From: JBKJUK01 sp046590705
GTDB taxonomy: Bacteria > Acidobacteriota > Thermoanaerobaculia > Gp7-AA8
Direction: 5' to 3'
DNA length: 16,206 nt
Assembly (NCBI GenBank): GCA_046590705.1
Contig: JBKJUK010000223.1
Coordinates: 1-16,206, forward strand
Shown here piece after piece: positions 7,747 to 15,067 of this stretch. A program made the translations under genes and the position numbers. Position 1 is the first letter of the stretch; the number at the start of each line of letters is the position of its first letter. Below the pieces are notes generated by a model that ran no database searches, was not told where the DNA came from, and saw only the letters and a list, made by a program, of their open reading frames with translations.

Positions 7747-7780
7747 GCCCCGGCCTCCGGCCCCCTGACCTCGGCCTGCC
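7747..7780 (-). repeat. GC-rich GGCCGG repeat, copy 1, at a convergent gene junction
   Basis: The spacer between the topoisomerase stop and the hydrolase stop is dominated by a GGCC/CCGG-rich block. Read on the minus strand it contains GTCAGGGGGCCGGAG followed by GCCGGGGC. A second block at 14206-14245 contains GTCATGGGGCCGGAG, identical at 14 of 15 positions. Both lie immediately downstream of a rightward gene and before the end of a leftward gene. The block can form small GGCC-based hairpins but lacks a T-run, so an intrinsic terminator role is unproven. Confidence 0.5.
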
Positions 7781-7781
7781 T

Positions 7782-8546
7782 CTAACCGATGCGGTACGTT
7801 CGATCCTGGTCGAGGCAGCGCACGAAGTCGAGCCCCAGAGCCCTGATCTCGACATGAAGCTGTGCGATGTAGGGTGGCTTCAGGTGATAGAGAAGCACGT
7901 CAACGTCCTGTCGTAGTTGCGAGATCTCCCGCGCAAAACTCGCGGGCGTCAGATGACGGGAGAGGTCCGCGATCTCCTGCATCTCGTTCGGGAACGATAC
8001 CTCGGTAATGAACATCTTCAGACCGACCGTACTGTTCGCGAATTCATAGAGAGCAGGACAGGGTCCTGTATCGGAAGAATAGAGAACAGAAGCGCTCCCG
8101 TCGTCCACGAGGAAGCCGACACAGGGAACGATGTGATTCACCGGGACCGCTGTCACCATGAGGCCGTCCACTTCCACGCGCTCGTATGGTTTGATCTCGT
8201 GATACTGCAAAATTGGAACGCCACGGTCTTCGATGACCGAGAAATCAGGCCAGGTCACATCGTTAAACAGGTGCGCACGCAAGGCGTCGAGCACGGGTGC
8301 AATCGAGTAGACGTGAATTGGACCGGGGGCCAGCCCGAACACGTTGTCGATCAGAAACGGCAGAGAATTGGTGTGGTCGAGATGTGCGTGCGAAATGAAT
8401 ACATGTCGGATCTGCAGCTGCTGCTCGAATTCGAGCGAGAAGGCCAGCGCACCGGCGTCGATCGCCACGGTTTCATTCACTACGAAATTCGTGGTTCGAT
8501 GCCCGGGTACAGCCCCTCCGTAACAGCCAAGGATTCTCAGGTCCAT
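7782..8546 (-). CDS. Metallo-beta-lactamase-fold hydrolase, class II cyclic-nucleotide phosphodiesterase-like
   Basis: This 254-residue cytoplasmic protein has no signal peptide. The two-metal site is complete: Asp30 in AIDAGALAF, SHAHLDH with His53, His55, Asp57 and His58, His138 in VPVNHIVP, Asp159 in LYSSDTGPCP, and His221 in LLYHLKPPY. The SRHLTPASFA segment (His198) and YHLKP resemble PDEase II and RNase Z relatives more than hydroxyacylglutathione or beta-lactam hydrolases. The substrate may be a cyclic nucleotide, but that is inferred from motifs only. The start is ATG 8546 (MDLRILGCYGGAVPG) because family homology begins there; upstream GAGG and GGACGAG give a moderate ribosome site. 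The frame is open to 8648, but the extra 34 residues look non-coding. It is last on its strand before the convergent topoisomerase gene. Confidence 0.85.
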   Translation of the reverse strand: MDLRILGCYGGAVPGHRTTNFVVNETVAIDAGALAFSLEFEQQLQIRHVFISHAHLDHTNSLPFLIDNVFGLAPGPIHVYSIAPVLDALRAHLFNDVTWPDFSVIEDRGVPILQYHEIKPYERVEVDGLMVTAVPVNHIVPCVGFLVDDGSASVLYSSDTGPCPALYEFANSTVGLKMFITEVSFPNEMQEIADLSRHLTPASFAREISQLRQDVDVLLYHLKPPYIAQLHVEIRALGLDFVRCLDQDRTYRIG

Positions 8547-8597
8547 CGCTCGTCCAGCCTCAAGCCCGCCCATCCAGTTTCGTTTTCCGAATGTCGT

Positions 8598-8610
8598 TGA
8601 TGATACATCA
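8598..8610 (-). promoter_or_regulatory. Candidate -10 with overlapping palindrome upstream of the hydrolase gene
   Basis: TGATG-ATA-CATCA (8598-8610) is a perfect 5-bp-arm palindrome. On the minus strand it contains TATCAT (8605-8600), five of six to the -10 consensus, about 54 bases before the ATG at 8546. No good -35 is seen at 16-18 bases. An operator overlapping the -10 would suit an activator or repressor site. Confidence 0.3.
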
Positions 8611-8677
8611 GCGCGGGTCCGACACCTCGTCATCCTTCGCTGATGCAAGGTTCTGGTTCAAGAGCATTTGAAGCGCC

Positions 8678-8727
8678 GCCCGTGAAGCAACGGACGGGCA
8701 GGAACACTTGCTGGCGTGCCCTGCCCG
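8678..8727 (-). terminator. Overlapping hairpins after the barrel-peptidase gene
   Basis: Just past the stop of the leftward barrel-peptidase gene, CGGGCAGG (8695-8702) pairs with CCTGCCCG (8720-8727), an 8-bp stem with a 17-base loop. An alternative 6-bp stem GCCCGT (8678-8683)/ACGGGC (8694-8699) shares one strand with it, so the two exclude each other. There is no T-run after either in the direction of transcription, so Rho-dependent termination or 3'-end protection is as likely as intrinsic termination. Confidence 0.35.
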
Positions 8728-8743
8728 CGCTGTCCTCACGTTC

Positions 8744-11689
8744 TCAGAAGGTTTGACCGATCCAGAAGCTGGTCCGAAACTTATCGTCGATTGTCTTCAG
8801 GTCCGTACGCCGTGCGAAATCCCAGTGCAACTGAAGACCGAGAAAGTTGAAGGCGATCCCGTATCCGATGGAGGCGCGAGCATCCTGGAGGGAGTTGTCA
8901 TCACTGATGAAGTCGAATTCTTCACCATTGAAATACGCGCCGCCGATATCGAAGAAGAGTGAACCTCTGATCTGGGTCAGGTTGAAGACTGGGGTTGCCA
9001 GCAGGTCAATCAGCGGAAAACGAAACTCTACGTTCGCGAACATGGCCCGATTTCCAACGAAGGTCCGGAAATCGTAACCGCGCAGCGTATCGAGACCGCC
9101 GAAGTAGTAGAAGTTCGGAAAGTTGCCATCCGAGTAGCCGCCGAATACGCGGGCCGCAACTAGCGTACGTGCAGAGGTCTGGAAGTACTCTCTGAAGTCG
9201 ACGACGTAATCGTTCGACAGAGTGCCTCCGTTCTCGAGATCAGCGGCGTAGGAAGCCGTGACCTCGTATCGCCTTCCGGAGATCGGGCCGAACTGCTTGA
9301 ACTGTGCACTGTCACCGGTGAAGGTACTGCTGATCAACGGGAAGCTGTCGCTGCGTGGAAGAAAGACACGAACGAGCTGGCCATTCCTGAAAACGCCCTG
9401 CGGATAATCGATATCACGAACCATGTATCCACCACCAAAGTCCACGCGGTGGTAACGGTCGAAAGGATAGCTGAGCAGCCCCAGCGCAGCGGTCTGCCTG
9501 TAGAGCTGTCTGCGATCCTGCACCTGACCGCTTCGAAAATCGCGACTGACAAAGTAGGACCGATCGTCGAACAGGCGGAAGCCGTAATTGAGGCGCCTGG
9601 TCATGTCCAGGTAGATGAAGTCGAAATTCGAGAAAGTGGAAACAGAATCGAGCGAAGCGATGAAGCGACGATTTCCAAGCATGTCGCTCATGTAAATCAC
9701 TGAGCGGGAGACGAGGGTCTGGTCCGAATTCACTCCCCCATTCACCTGAACGTCGTCAATGAACAATTTGAAGCCGCCGTACTTCTCGATTTTCTCTTCG
9801 TCGATTGCGACTTCTACCGGGGGGATGAATGTCGTTCGCCCGGACGAAAGAATCGGCTCAGTGGGAAGAGCGATGGTCTCCGCTGTCCGGAGTGGCTTAT
9901 CAGTAGTCGTCACGTACATCTGCCAGCGGCGTTTGTAATACGACGAGAAAACGATTCGTTCCTTCCCGCCGACTCCGATGAAAGCAGCCGGAGTGAAGGC
10001 TCCTCCAACCACATCGGTGTATTGGAGAACCACACCTGATCCGAGATCGAGACTGTAGATGTTGTACGCCGCGAAGTTGCGCGGGTCCGCAGGCGGAGTG
10101 TCTCCCTTCTCCTTCGCGGCGTTCTCGTCGCGCTCCAGCAGTTGCGAGGCCTCCGCGCTATTGCGTCCGGTCTGACGATCCGAGGCGTAGAAGATGCGCT
10201 TTCCGTCCGGGGAGAAGTAGGCGTCGGTGTCGTTCCACTCCCCCGAGGTAAGCTGAAAACGTCTGGTCGGATCGGCGAGTTCTAGCCGGAAGAGTTTCGC
10301 GTAACCATTCACCACTGACGAGTAGACCAGCGAGCGGCCGTCCGGTGAATAGACCGGCGCGGCGTCGAAGAAAGCATCCCGGGTCAGATTACTGATGGTC
10401 CCGCTCTCCACGTCGTAGACGTAGATGTCAGGCTGATTCCCGGCGAAGGCATGGAACGCAATCTTCTTTCCGTCAGGTGAATAGACCGGATTGAGCTGCT
10501 GCTCGACCGTCATTGGTACCGAACGCTGAATGCGGCCGGTCTGTGCGTTGATGAGGAGAAGATTTCTCCCCCGCTCTTTCTTGGCGAAGAACGCAATCTG
10601 ATCTCCGTTGGGATTGAAGGCCAGGTCGCGACCCATGGTCGGCCCGGTGGTGAAGCCCTGGGCGATGATGTATTCGTAATCGTCGGCGTAGCCGCGAGTC
10701 AGGTTCTTGATCAGCTTGCGTTCCGGAACGTTGAAGATCGCCACGTCGACGTCTTCCTTGTAGGTAGTGAGCGCAGCCATCAGATCACCCGAGGGGGAGA
10801 TCATCGGCGAGAGATCCTGACTGCTGATGCCCTCTCCGATCGTGAAGCGCTCGCCGTACTCCAGCGGTTCTCCCTTCGAAATGAGGGCAGGCAGATACTG
10901 CTTGCGCAGCCAGGTTCTGAAGCGGGAATCAAATTCCTCGACGGTCACGTCGAAGGCGCGCTTGAGAGGCTTCTCGACCGAGGTCCCGAGCGTGTTCCGG
11001 TATTCGTAGATGAAGTCTCGAACACCTTCCCATCCATACTTCTGCTGCATGTACTCGAAGATGGCGTGTCCGAAACGGTATGCGAAATAGCCACCGAACT
11101 CCTGCTTCACCGAGGGCAGCGTGTCGTTCACCACGGCGTCGCGAAGCACCATGCGATCTCTGGTGTCCTCGTCCTGCGCCATGTACGAGGCCAGTCCTTC
11201 CATCAGCCATAGTGGGGGGCGAGTGGTCAGTTCCTTTCCGAGTTTTCCCTGGAACAGAATCTCGTACTCGAATATGTGGGTGAGCTCGTGCGTGATCAGC
11301 TGTAGAAGCTTCTCATCCGGCATGTCGATCGGCAGCACCATGCGGTTCCTGACTGGCGTGGCGAAAGCGCCCACACCCTCAGGGATGAAGGACAATTCCA
11401 CGTTGGTCTGCTCGAAGGCTGAGTGTGTGGCGTAGAAGATCAGCGGGACCTTCTTCGTAATCTGAAAATTCAACTTGCGGGAGAGATCGTCGTATGCGCT
11501 CTCGGCGAAGTTGACTACCTTCTGCAGCGACTCACGTTCTTCTTCGTAAAAGTACACGTCGAAGTGGGTCGAGTGGTAGATCTTCCATTCGAATTTGTCA
11601 TAGACGATTTTGTTCTTGCCGAACGCAAAAAGCTGCGACGGTGCGAGCACCAGCACCAGCATTGCCACCAGAAACGAAATCCGCTTCAA
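8744..11689 (-). CDS. Exported zinc peptidase (MA-like)-beta-propeller-outer-membrane barrel fusion
   Basis: This 981-residue protein begins with a Sec signal peptide (MKRISFLVAMLVLVLAP, cleavage near SQLFA). Residues about 30-270 are a gluzincin-type peptidase domain: THELTHIFEYE gives His134, Glu135, His138, and PPLWLMEGLASYM gives the third ligand Glu164. Residues about 285-600 contain TolB/PD40 propeller blades (NPNGDQIAFF, YSPDGKKIAFHA, YSPDGRSLVYSS, FSPDGKRIFYAS). The last 300 or so residues resemble the surface-antigen/BamA-type barrel: FYYFGGLDTLRGYDFRTFVG, NVEFRFPLID, GSLFFDIGGAYF and a terminal aromatic strand SFWIGQTF. No POTRA domains were recognised. The start is set at TTG 11689 because AGGAGG (11700-11695) stands five bases upstream and the signal peptide begins there; the frame runs open to an ATG at 11740, which would add 17 residues before the signal. 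A likely role is outer-membrane assembly or surface proteolysis; the substrate is unknown. Confidence 0.85.
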   Translation of the reverse strand: MKRISFLVAMLVLVLAPSQLFAFGKNKIVYDKFEWKIYHSTHFDVYFYEEERESLQKVVNFAESAYDDLSRKLNFQITKKVPLIFYATHSAFEQTNVELSFIPEGVGAFATPVRNRMVLPIDMPDEKLLQLITHELTHIFEYEILFQGKLGKELTTRPPLWLMEGLASYMAQDEDTRDRMVLRDAVVNDTLPSVKQEFGGYFAYRFGHAIFEYMQQKYGWEGVRDFIYEYRNTLGTSVEKPLKRAFDVTVEEFDSRFRTWLRKQYLPALISKGEPLEYGERFTIGEGISSQDLSPMISPSGDLMAALTTYKEDVDVAIFNVPERKLIKNLTRGYADDYEYIIAQGFTTGPTMGRDLAFNPNGDQIAFFAKKERGRNLLLINAQTGRIQRSVPMTVEQQLNPVYSPDGKKIAFHAFAGNQPDIYVYDVESGTISNLTRDAFFDAAPVYSPDGRSLVYSSVVNGYAKLFRLELADPTRRFQLTSGEWNDTDAYFSPDGKRIFYASDRQTGRNSAEASQLLERDENAAKEKGDTPPADPRNFAAYNIYSLDLGSGVVLQYTDVVGGAFTPAAFIGVGGKERIVFSSYYKRRWQMYVTTTDKPLRTAETIALPTEPILSSGRTTFIPPVEVAIDEEKIEKYGGFKLFIDDVQVNGGVNSDQTLVSRSVIYMSDMLGNRRFIASLDSVSTFSNFDFIYLDMTRRLNYGFRLFDDRSYFVSRDFRSGQVQDRRQLYRQTAALGLLSYPFDRYHRVDFGGGYMVRDIDYPQGVFRNGQLVRVFLPRSDSFPLISSTFTGDSAQFKQFGPISGRRYEVTASYAADLENGGTLSNDYVVDFREYFQTSARTLVAARVFGGYSDGNFPNFYYFGGLDTLRGYDFRTFVGNRAMFANVEFRFPLIDLLATPVFNLTQIRGSLFFDIGGAYFNGEEFDFISDDNSLQDARASIGYGIAFNFLGLQLHWDFARRTDLKTIDDKFRTSFWIGQTF

Positions 11690-11781
11690 ATGCGCCTCCT
11701 GACAACAGAGAACGCGGGATATGCCGGGTGGCACCCGCAACCCTGCTGCACAATCTGCTCAAGCTATCGAACTAAAGAATA

Positions 11782-12474
11782 CTATCTGCTGAAAACGTAA
11801 CGCGTAGCCGCTGTTTCCTGAGGAACGAATATACCGACCAGCTGAGTCTCGAGCGAACGCAGATTCTCGAACAGGCCCAGAATCTCATCGTAGTTGCGCT
11901 GATCGAACTGCTTGAAGTCGCGGAAATTCTCTTCGATCAGTTTCTCGCCACTATCGCCATCGAATACCGAGATCACGATGTCGAACACGAATCCAGTGCT
12001 CTCGACCAGAACCTGTCGATAAAAGGTGCGACCATCAACCGGCGAGACATACTCCTCGGTCTTGTAACCGGACTTGTCCTCGATATCGAAGTCGATGACA
12101 CCGGAAATTACGTAGTCTGCTCCGGTCTTTGCCGCGAGCGCCTTCCAGTAATCGCGATTCGCCTCGAGCGCCTTGAGGTCATTTCCGGGCAAGGTAGTGT
12201 CGCCAGCGTCCACAACCCTCATCTTGGTCGACTTGGTGATCTGCTTCTTGATGTAGCGTGCGAACTCTGCCTGGACATCCACTTTTGAGGCACGGTCGAC
12301 CTTGGTATCACGGTCTGCTGGATTAATGACGAAAGGGGCCACCACCAGCTTCTCATCTCCGGCGACCGAGAGCTTCGGTTTGACCGGCAGCTTGAGTTTC
12401 ACTTCGACCACGCCAGCCTGCGCTATCGCCGTTGTGGTGAACAGAAAGCAGACTGCCATTGCCGCTCGGTTCAT
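11782..12474 (-). CDS. Exported CsgG-like protein of unknown role
   Basis: This 230-residue protein has an N-terminal signal peptide (MNRAAMAVCFLFTTTAIAQA) without a lipobox Cys. The mature part begins with a beta strand and KLVVAPFVINPADRD, and later has GADYVISGVIDFDIED, the alternating strand-helix pattern of CsgG/LpoB/TolB-N-like periplasmic domains; KLIEENFRDFKQFDQRNY follows. Classical CsgG is a lipoprotein that forms an outer-membrane channel; the missing lipobox and divergence mean only the fold class is proposed. Its ATG overlaps the stop of the TPR lipoprotein gene as ATGA (12474-12471), and GGGAG lies seven bases upstream, so the two are translationally coupled. The barrel-peptidase gene starts 92 bases downstream. 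It probably acts in the periplasm with those two partners. Confidence 0.7.
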   Translation of the reverse strand: MNRAAMAVCFLFTTTAIAQAGVVEVKLKLPVKPKLSVAGDEKLVVAPFVINPADRDTKVDRASKVDVQAEFARYIKKQITKSTKMRVVDAGDTTLPGNDLKALEANRDYWKALAAKTGADYVISGVIDFDIEDKSGYKTEEYVSPVDGRTFYRQVLVESTGFVFDIVISVFDGDSGEKLIEENFRDFKQFDQRNYDEILGLFENLRSLETQLVGIFVPQETAATRYVFSR

Positions 12475-12980
12475 CGTGACGCTCCCTGATTCGGATTTGC
12501 AGGAGTACTACTGCTGGTCGGCTTCGGCGTGGGTGGAGTGGGAACCACCGGAGGAGCCGGCCTCGGAGCCGTCGACGCTGCCGGAGTGTCCGCAGTGCCA
12601 GCAGCTGGAGGGGTCGCGCTCCCACGTCCCATCTCCCGCTTGCGATTCTTGGAGTAGAACTCCACGAAGCGACTGTAGTTTTTCTGAATGTACTGATTTG
12701 ATTTGTCCAGCCTGAGCGCTTCGGTGTATGCCGCACGGGCCTTCTCGAAATCGCCGGTTCCCTCATACGCGACGGCCAGGTTGTTCTGCGCCATGGCGTC
12801 AGCCGGCGCGATCTGCACGGCTCGTTGAAAGCGAAACAATGCTTCCCGCCAGAGGTTCATCCGAGCCGCTCGAACTCCGACTTCGAGCTGCGAGTTCGAG
12901 TGATCCATTCCGCTCGAGCACCCGCCGAGGGTCATGGAGCCGACTACTACGAACGCTGCAATCACTGTGCGACTACGCAT
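12471..12980 (-). CDS. TPR-repeat lipoprotein
   Basis: This 169-residue protein has a lipoprotein signal: hydrophobic VIAAFVVVGSMT followed by lipobox LGGC, with Cys21 as the lipidated residue and SSG after it. The residues after Cys do not include Asp at +2, so outer-membrane sorting is expected by the E. coli rule. Residues about 30-100 form two TPR units (WREALFRFQRAVQIAPADAM and AQNNLAVAYEGTGDFEKARA, then AYTEALRLDKSN). The tail from about 120 is Pro/Thr/Ala-rich and probably disordered. GGGAG about six bases before the ATG supports the start. It is the first gene of the operon with the CsgG-like and barrel-peptidase genes and diverges from dprA over 139 bases. TPR lipoproteins often scaffold outer-membrane machines (as BamD and PilF do), but it is not recognisable as either. 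Confidence 0.85.
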   Translation of the reverse strand: MRSRTVIAAFVVVGSMTLGGCSSGMDHSNSQLEVGVRAARMNLWREALFRFQRAVQIAPADAMAQNNLAVAYEGTGDFEKARAAYTEALRLDKSNQYIQKNYSRFVEFYSKNRKREMGRGSATPPAAGTADTPAASTAPRPAPPVVPTPPTPKPTSSSTPANPNQGASR

Positions 12981-13033
12981 GCTGTTCTCCCGAACTGGAA
13001 ATCAGGTGTACTGCCAATCTCAGACAGGACAAG

Positions 13034-13062
13034 TTGCTGCCCGCGGGTCCACCGATTATAAT
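13034..13062 (+). promoter_or_regulatory. Candidate sigma70-type promoter of dprA
   Basis: A perfect TATAAT lies at 13057-13062. TTGCTG at 13034-13039 stands exactly 17 bases upstream and keeps the TTG of a -35 box. The predicted start near 13069 leaves a leader of about 50 bases before ATG 13120. The site lies in the divergent spacer with the TPR lipoprotein gene. Confidence 0.5.
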
Positions 13063-13119
13063 GACCGGCAGTTTCCCACAACTGCGCCGGTTGTCTCTCT
13101 CAATTGCGTCCAACATCGG

Positions 13120-14199
13120 ATGCTCGAAGAAACTTCTCAGCAAACTCGCGATCGACTGATCGCCTGCTCACTATTAACGTTCCTCAGTCCCTCTCGGATC
13201 CGGCTGCTCGTAGAATTCTCCGACTCGCTGGACGTTCTCTGCGACCACCCTGTTGCAGCGCTCAAATCGCTGCTCTCCATCTCTGATGCCGAGGCCCGCA
13301 TGCTGCGGAATCCGCTGGCCCTCCCCGAGATCCAGCGCGAGGTAAGCGCAATCCGGGAGCAGGTGATCGTTCTGACCGACGACGACTATCCTCGTCTGCT
13401 CCGCGAAATCTTCGACCCGCCACTGGTTCTCCACGTGCGCGGAGATCGCAGCATCCTGCAACGGCCATCCATCGCCATCGTGGGATCGAGACGAGCCACT
13501 CCATACGGAGTGAACGTTGCCGGTAAACTCGGACGCGAACTCGCCGCGGCCGGCCTGACGGTCGTCTCAGGAATGGCCCGCGGGATCGACGCGGCGGCAC
13601 ACCGTGGGGCGCTCGAATGTGGGGCTACGATCGCCGTGATGGGAACGGGAATTGAACTGGTGTACCCGAAATCGCATCGCGCGCTGTCCGCTGAGATCAG
13701 CAACCGAGGACTGCTGCTCTCGGAGTTTCCCCGCGGAACTCCACCACTTGCGAGAAACTTCCCGATGCGAAATCGACTGATCTCGGGCCTCGTTTCCGGC
13801 GTGATCATCGTCGAAGCGAATGACAGGAGCGGATCCTTGATCACCGCACGCATGGCCGCCGAGCAGGGTCGGGAAGTTTTCGCGGTCCCCGGACCCATTT
13901 TTTCGGATCGCTCGGAGGGTCCTCACCGCCTGATCCAGTACGGTGCAAAGCTTCTGCATTCGATCGAGGACCTTTTCGAAGAGCTCCCCGATCTCCGTCC
14001 TGCGCTCGACAGGGCCGGGACGAAACATGAGCACGATCCAATTCTCGAGCTGATACCAAGAGAAATGGGAATCCACCCCGACCAGCTGGCCCTGAAAACA
14101 GGTCGTCCAGCTGGACAACTCGCAGAGACCCTGCTCCGGTTCGAGATGGACGGCAAGGTAAGTGCGCTCCCGGGAGGAATGTATATCAGGAAGGCTTGA
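13120..14199 (+). CDS. dprA: DNA-processing protein DprA
   Basis: DprA is a cytoplasmic single-stranded-DNA binding protein that loads RecA on incoming DNA during natural transformation. The 359-residue protein has an N-terminal SAM/HhH-like region (LTFLSPSRIRLLVEF and LLSISDAEARML), then the Rossmann-fold core: PSIAIVGSRRATPYG, TVVSGMARGIDAAAHRGAL, TIAVMGTGIELVYPKSHR, LLLSEFPRGTPP, NFPMRNRLISGLV, IIVEANDRSGSLITA and EVFAVPGPIF. A C-terminal winged-helix-like domain follows (HDPILELIPREMGIHPDQLA to the end, YIRKA). This is the full-length architecture. ATG 13120 is the only standard start codon between the predicted transcription start and the conserved region; its ribosome site is weak. The gene stands alone behind its own promoter and converges on the YqjE/YqjD-like pair. 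dprA also occurs in species not known to be competent. Confidence 0.97.
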   Translation: MLEETSQQTRDRLIACSLLTFLSPSRIRLLVEFSDSLDVLCDHPVAALKSLLSISDAEARMLRNPLALPEIQREVSAIREQVIVLTDDDYPRLLREIFDPPLVLHVRGDRSILQRPSIAIVGSRRATPYGVNVAGKLGRELAAAGLTVVSGMARGIDAAAHRGALECGATIAVMGTGIELVYPKSHRALSAEISNRGLLLSEFPRGTPPLARNFPMRNRLISGLVSGVIIVEANDRSGSLITARMAAEQGREVFAVPGPIFSDRSEGPHRLIQYGAKLLHSIEDLFEELPDLRPALDRAGTKHEHDPILELIPREMGIHPDQLALKTGRPAGQLAETLLRFEMDGKVSALPGGMYIRKA

Positions 14200-14205
14200 G
14201 GAACC

Positions 14206-14245
14206 TTTGGGCCGGGGGCCGGAGTCATGGGGCCGGAGTAGAGGC
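14206..14245 (+). repeat. GC-rich GGCCGG repeat, copy 2, at a convergent gene junction
   Basis: Directly after the dprA stop the sequence reads TTTGGGCCGGGGGCCGGAG, then TCATGGGGCCGGAGTAGAGGC, so GGGGCCGGAG occurs twice in direct orientation within 30 bases. The second unit, GTCATGGGGCCGGAG, matches copy 1 (minus strand of 7747-7780) at 14 of 15 positions. The rest of the spacer to 14343 shows no gene, tRNA or clear terminator. Confidence 0.5.
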
Positions 14246-14343
14246 AAGGTCAACGGCTGCGGCTCGAACACGATACGGCCCGGGCAACGTGGACGTCGAG
14301 TGTCACTTGAGAGAGCGACCAACGAGACCTACCACCTACGAGT

Positions 14344-14649
14344 TCAGAAAGGGCCGTCGTGCGTGTCGCGAGATCCGAGTTGTTTCTGCGCAATCTTGAC
14401 GGCCAGAACCAGAGGCACAACCAGCTGCACGCTGCGAAGGAGAATCTTCGGAACGCCGAACCCGATCAGAAATCCGAGCCCGAGGCCTGCACCGAGGATC
14501 TGCGGCGCATGATCGGCGGCCATCTCACTGAAATTTAGCCGCCCGTTCAACTTTCCGTCGAGCTCGTCGATGCGTTCGCTGACCCCTTCACGGGCCCGCT
14601 CGATTGCAAGTTCGATGTGCTGACGCAGGTGCTCTCGATCTTCAGACAT
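14344..14649 (-). CDS. Small YqjD/DUF3618-like membrane-anchored helical protein
   Basis: This 101-residue protein starts with a long charged helix (REHLRQHIELAIERAREGVSE, then RIDELDGKLNGRLNFSEMA) and ends with a glycine-rich hydrophobic stretch (GAGLGLGFLIGFGVPKILL, then VQLVVPLVLAVKIA), probably one or two membrane spans, plus a short polar tail. This layout is that of DUF3618 and the ElaB/YqjD group; the latter includes ribosome-associated inner-membrane proteins in E. coli. The start is put at ATG 14649 because AAGGAG lies ten bases upstream; the ATG at 14658 is only one base from the same purine run. The gene overlaps the upstream stop by eight bases (ATGTCTGA), so translation is coupled. 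Assignment to either family is by architecture and not certain. Confidence 0.65.
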   Translation of the reverse strand: MSEDREHLRQHIELAIERAREGVSERIDELDGKLNGRLNFSEMAADHAPQILGAGLGLGFLIGFGVPKILLRSVQLVVPLVLAVKIAQKQLGSRDTHDGPF

Positions 14650-15067
14650 CGGATGCATTCTCCTTCATTCGAGACAGGTCGGCTTTGATCAGCTGAATGT
14701 CCTGCTTCATGTTACCAATGGCACCACTCGGGACAAGCTTGACCTGGCCGATTCTTCGCTTCGCCATCAGAGCGAGGATCGTGGCGAGGGCCAGCAGAAT
14801 CACACCAACGATCAAGGTGGCAGCCCACGCGGGAATCACCAGTGCCAGTGCCAGAATCGCTGTGACGAGCAGAAATGCGAGGCCGAACAGCGCGAAGAAA
14901 AGAGCCGTCGCCAGCAGGGCACCGATGCCACCGAGGCCCGCCAGTGATTCACGGATCTCCAGTTTAGCGAGGGCGATTTCACTTCTGAAGAGTGTTGAGA
15001 GGTCTTCGGTCAAACCCTTGATGACCGCGCCGAGGCTGCGAGAACTTCCTTCGGAATCAGATTGCAT
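14642..15067 (-). CDS. YqjE-like membrane protein (phage holin superfamily 6 / PF07332 type)
   Basis: This 141-residue protein begins with an amphipathic helix (GAVIKGLTEDLSTLFRSEIA then LAKLEIRESLAGLGG), typical of the YqjE/holin-3-6 family. Two adjacent membrane spans follow (ALLATALFFALFGLAFLLVT and AATLIVGVILLALATILALM), then a basic KRRIGQVKLVPSG and a charged C-terminal helix. The holin label is a family name; nothing here is phage or lytic. The start is ATG 15067 with GGAG about six bases upstream; the frame is open to 15220, but that stretch lies over a dockerin remnant in another frame. In E. coli the yqjD-yqjE pair combines the same two protein types as here, which supports a joint inner-membrane role of unknown nature. 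Confidence 0.8.
   Translation of the reverse strand: MQSDSEGSSRSLGAVIKGLTEDLSTLFRSEIALAKLEIRESLAGLGGIGALLATALFFALFGLAFLLVTAILALALVIPAWAATLIVGVILLALATILALMAKRRIGQVKLVPSGAIGNMKQDIQLIKADLSRMKENASDV

Noticed and set aside
8547..8648. 34-residue N-terminal extension of the hydrolase
   Set aside because: No family resemblance, and a -10-like sequence lies inside it; MDLRILGCYGG at 8546 is the natural start.
11725..11737. CGGGT-GGC-ACCCG hairpin between the CsgG-like and barrel-peptidase genes
   Set aside because: Short stem, no T-run; it could be an mRNA processing site but nothing supports that.
13061..13159. Short frame starting at the ATG right after TATAAT before dprA
   Set aside because: If TATAAT is the -10, this ATG lies before the transcription start; the frame overlaps dprA and resembles nothing.
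13567..14322. Leftward 251-codon frame opposite dprA
   Set aside because: dprA is full-length with all motifs; the opposite frame is a shadow.
14642..15067. Phage holin or prophage remnant
   Set aside because: The family name contains holin, but two membrane spans with an amphipathic N-terminus and a YqjD-like partner fit the housekeeping YqjE group; no phage genes are nearby.
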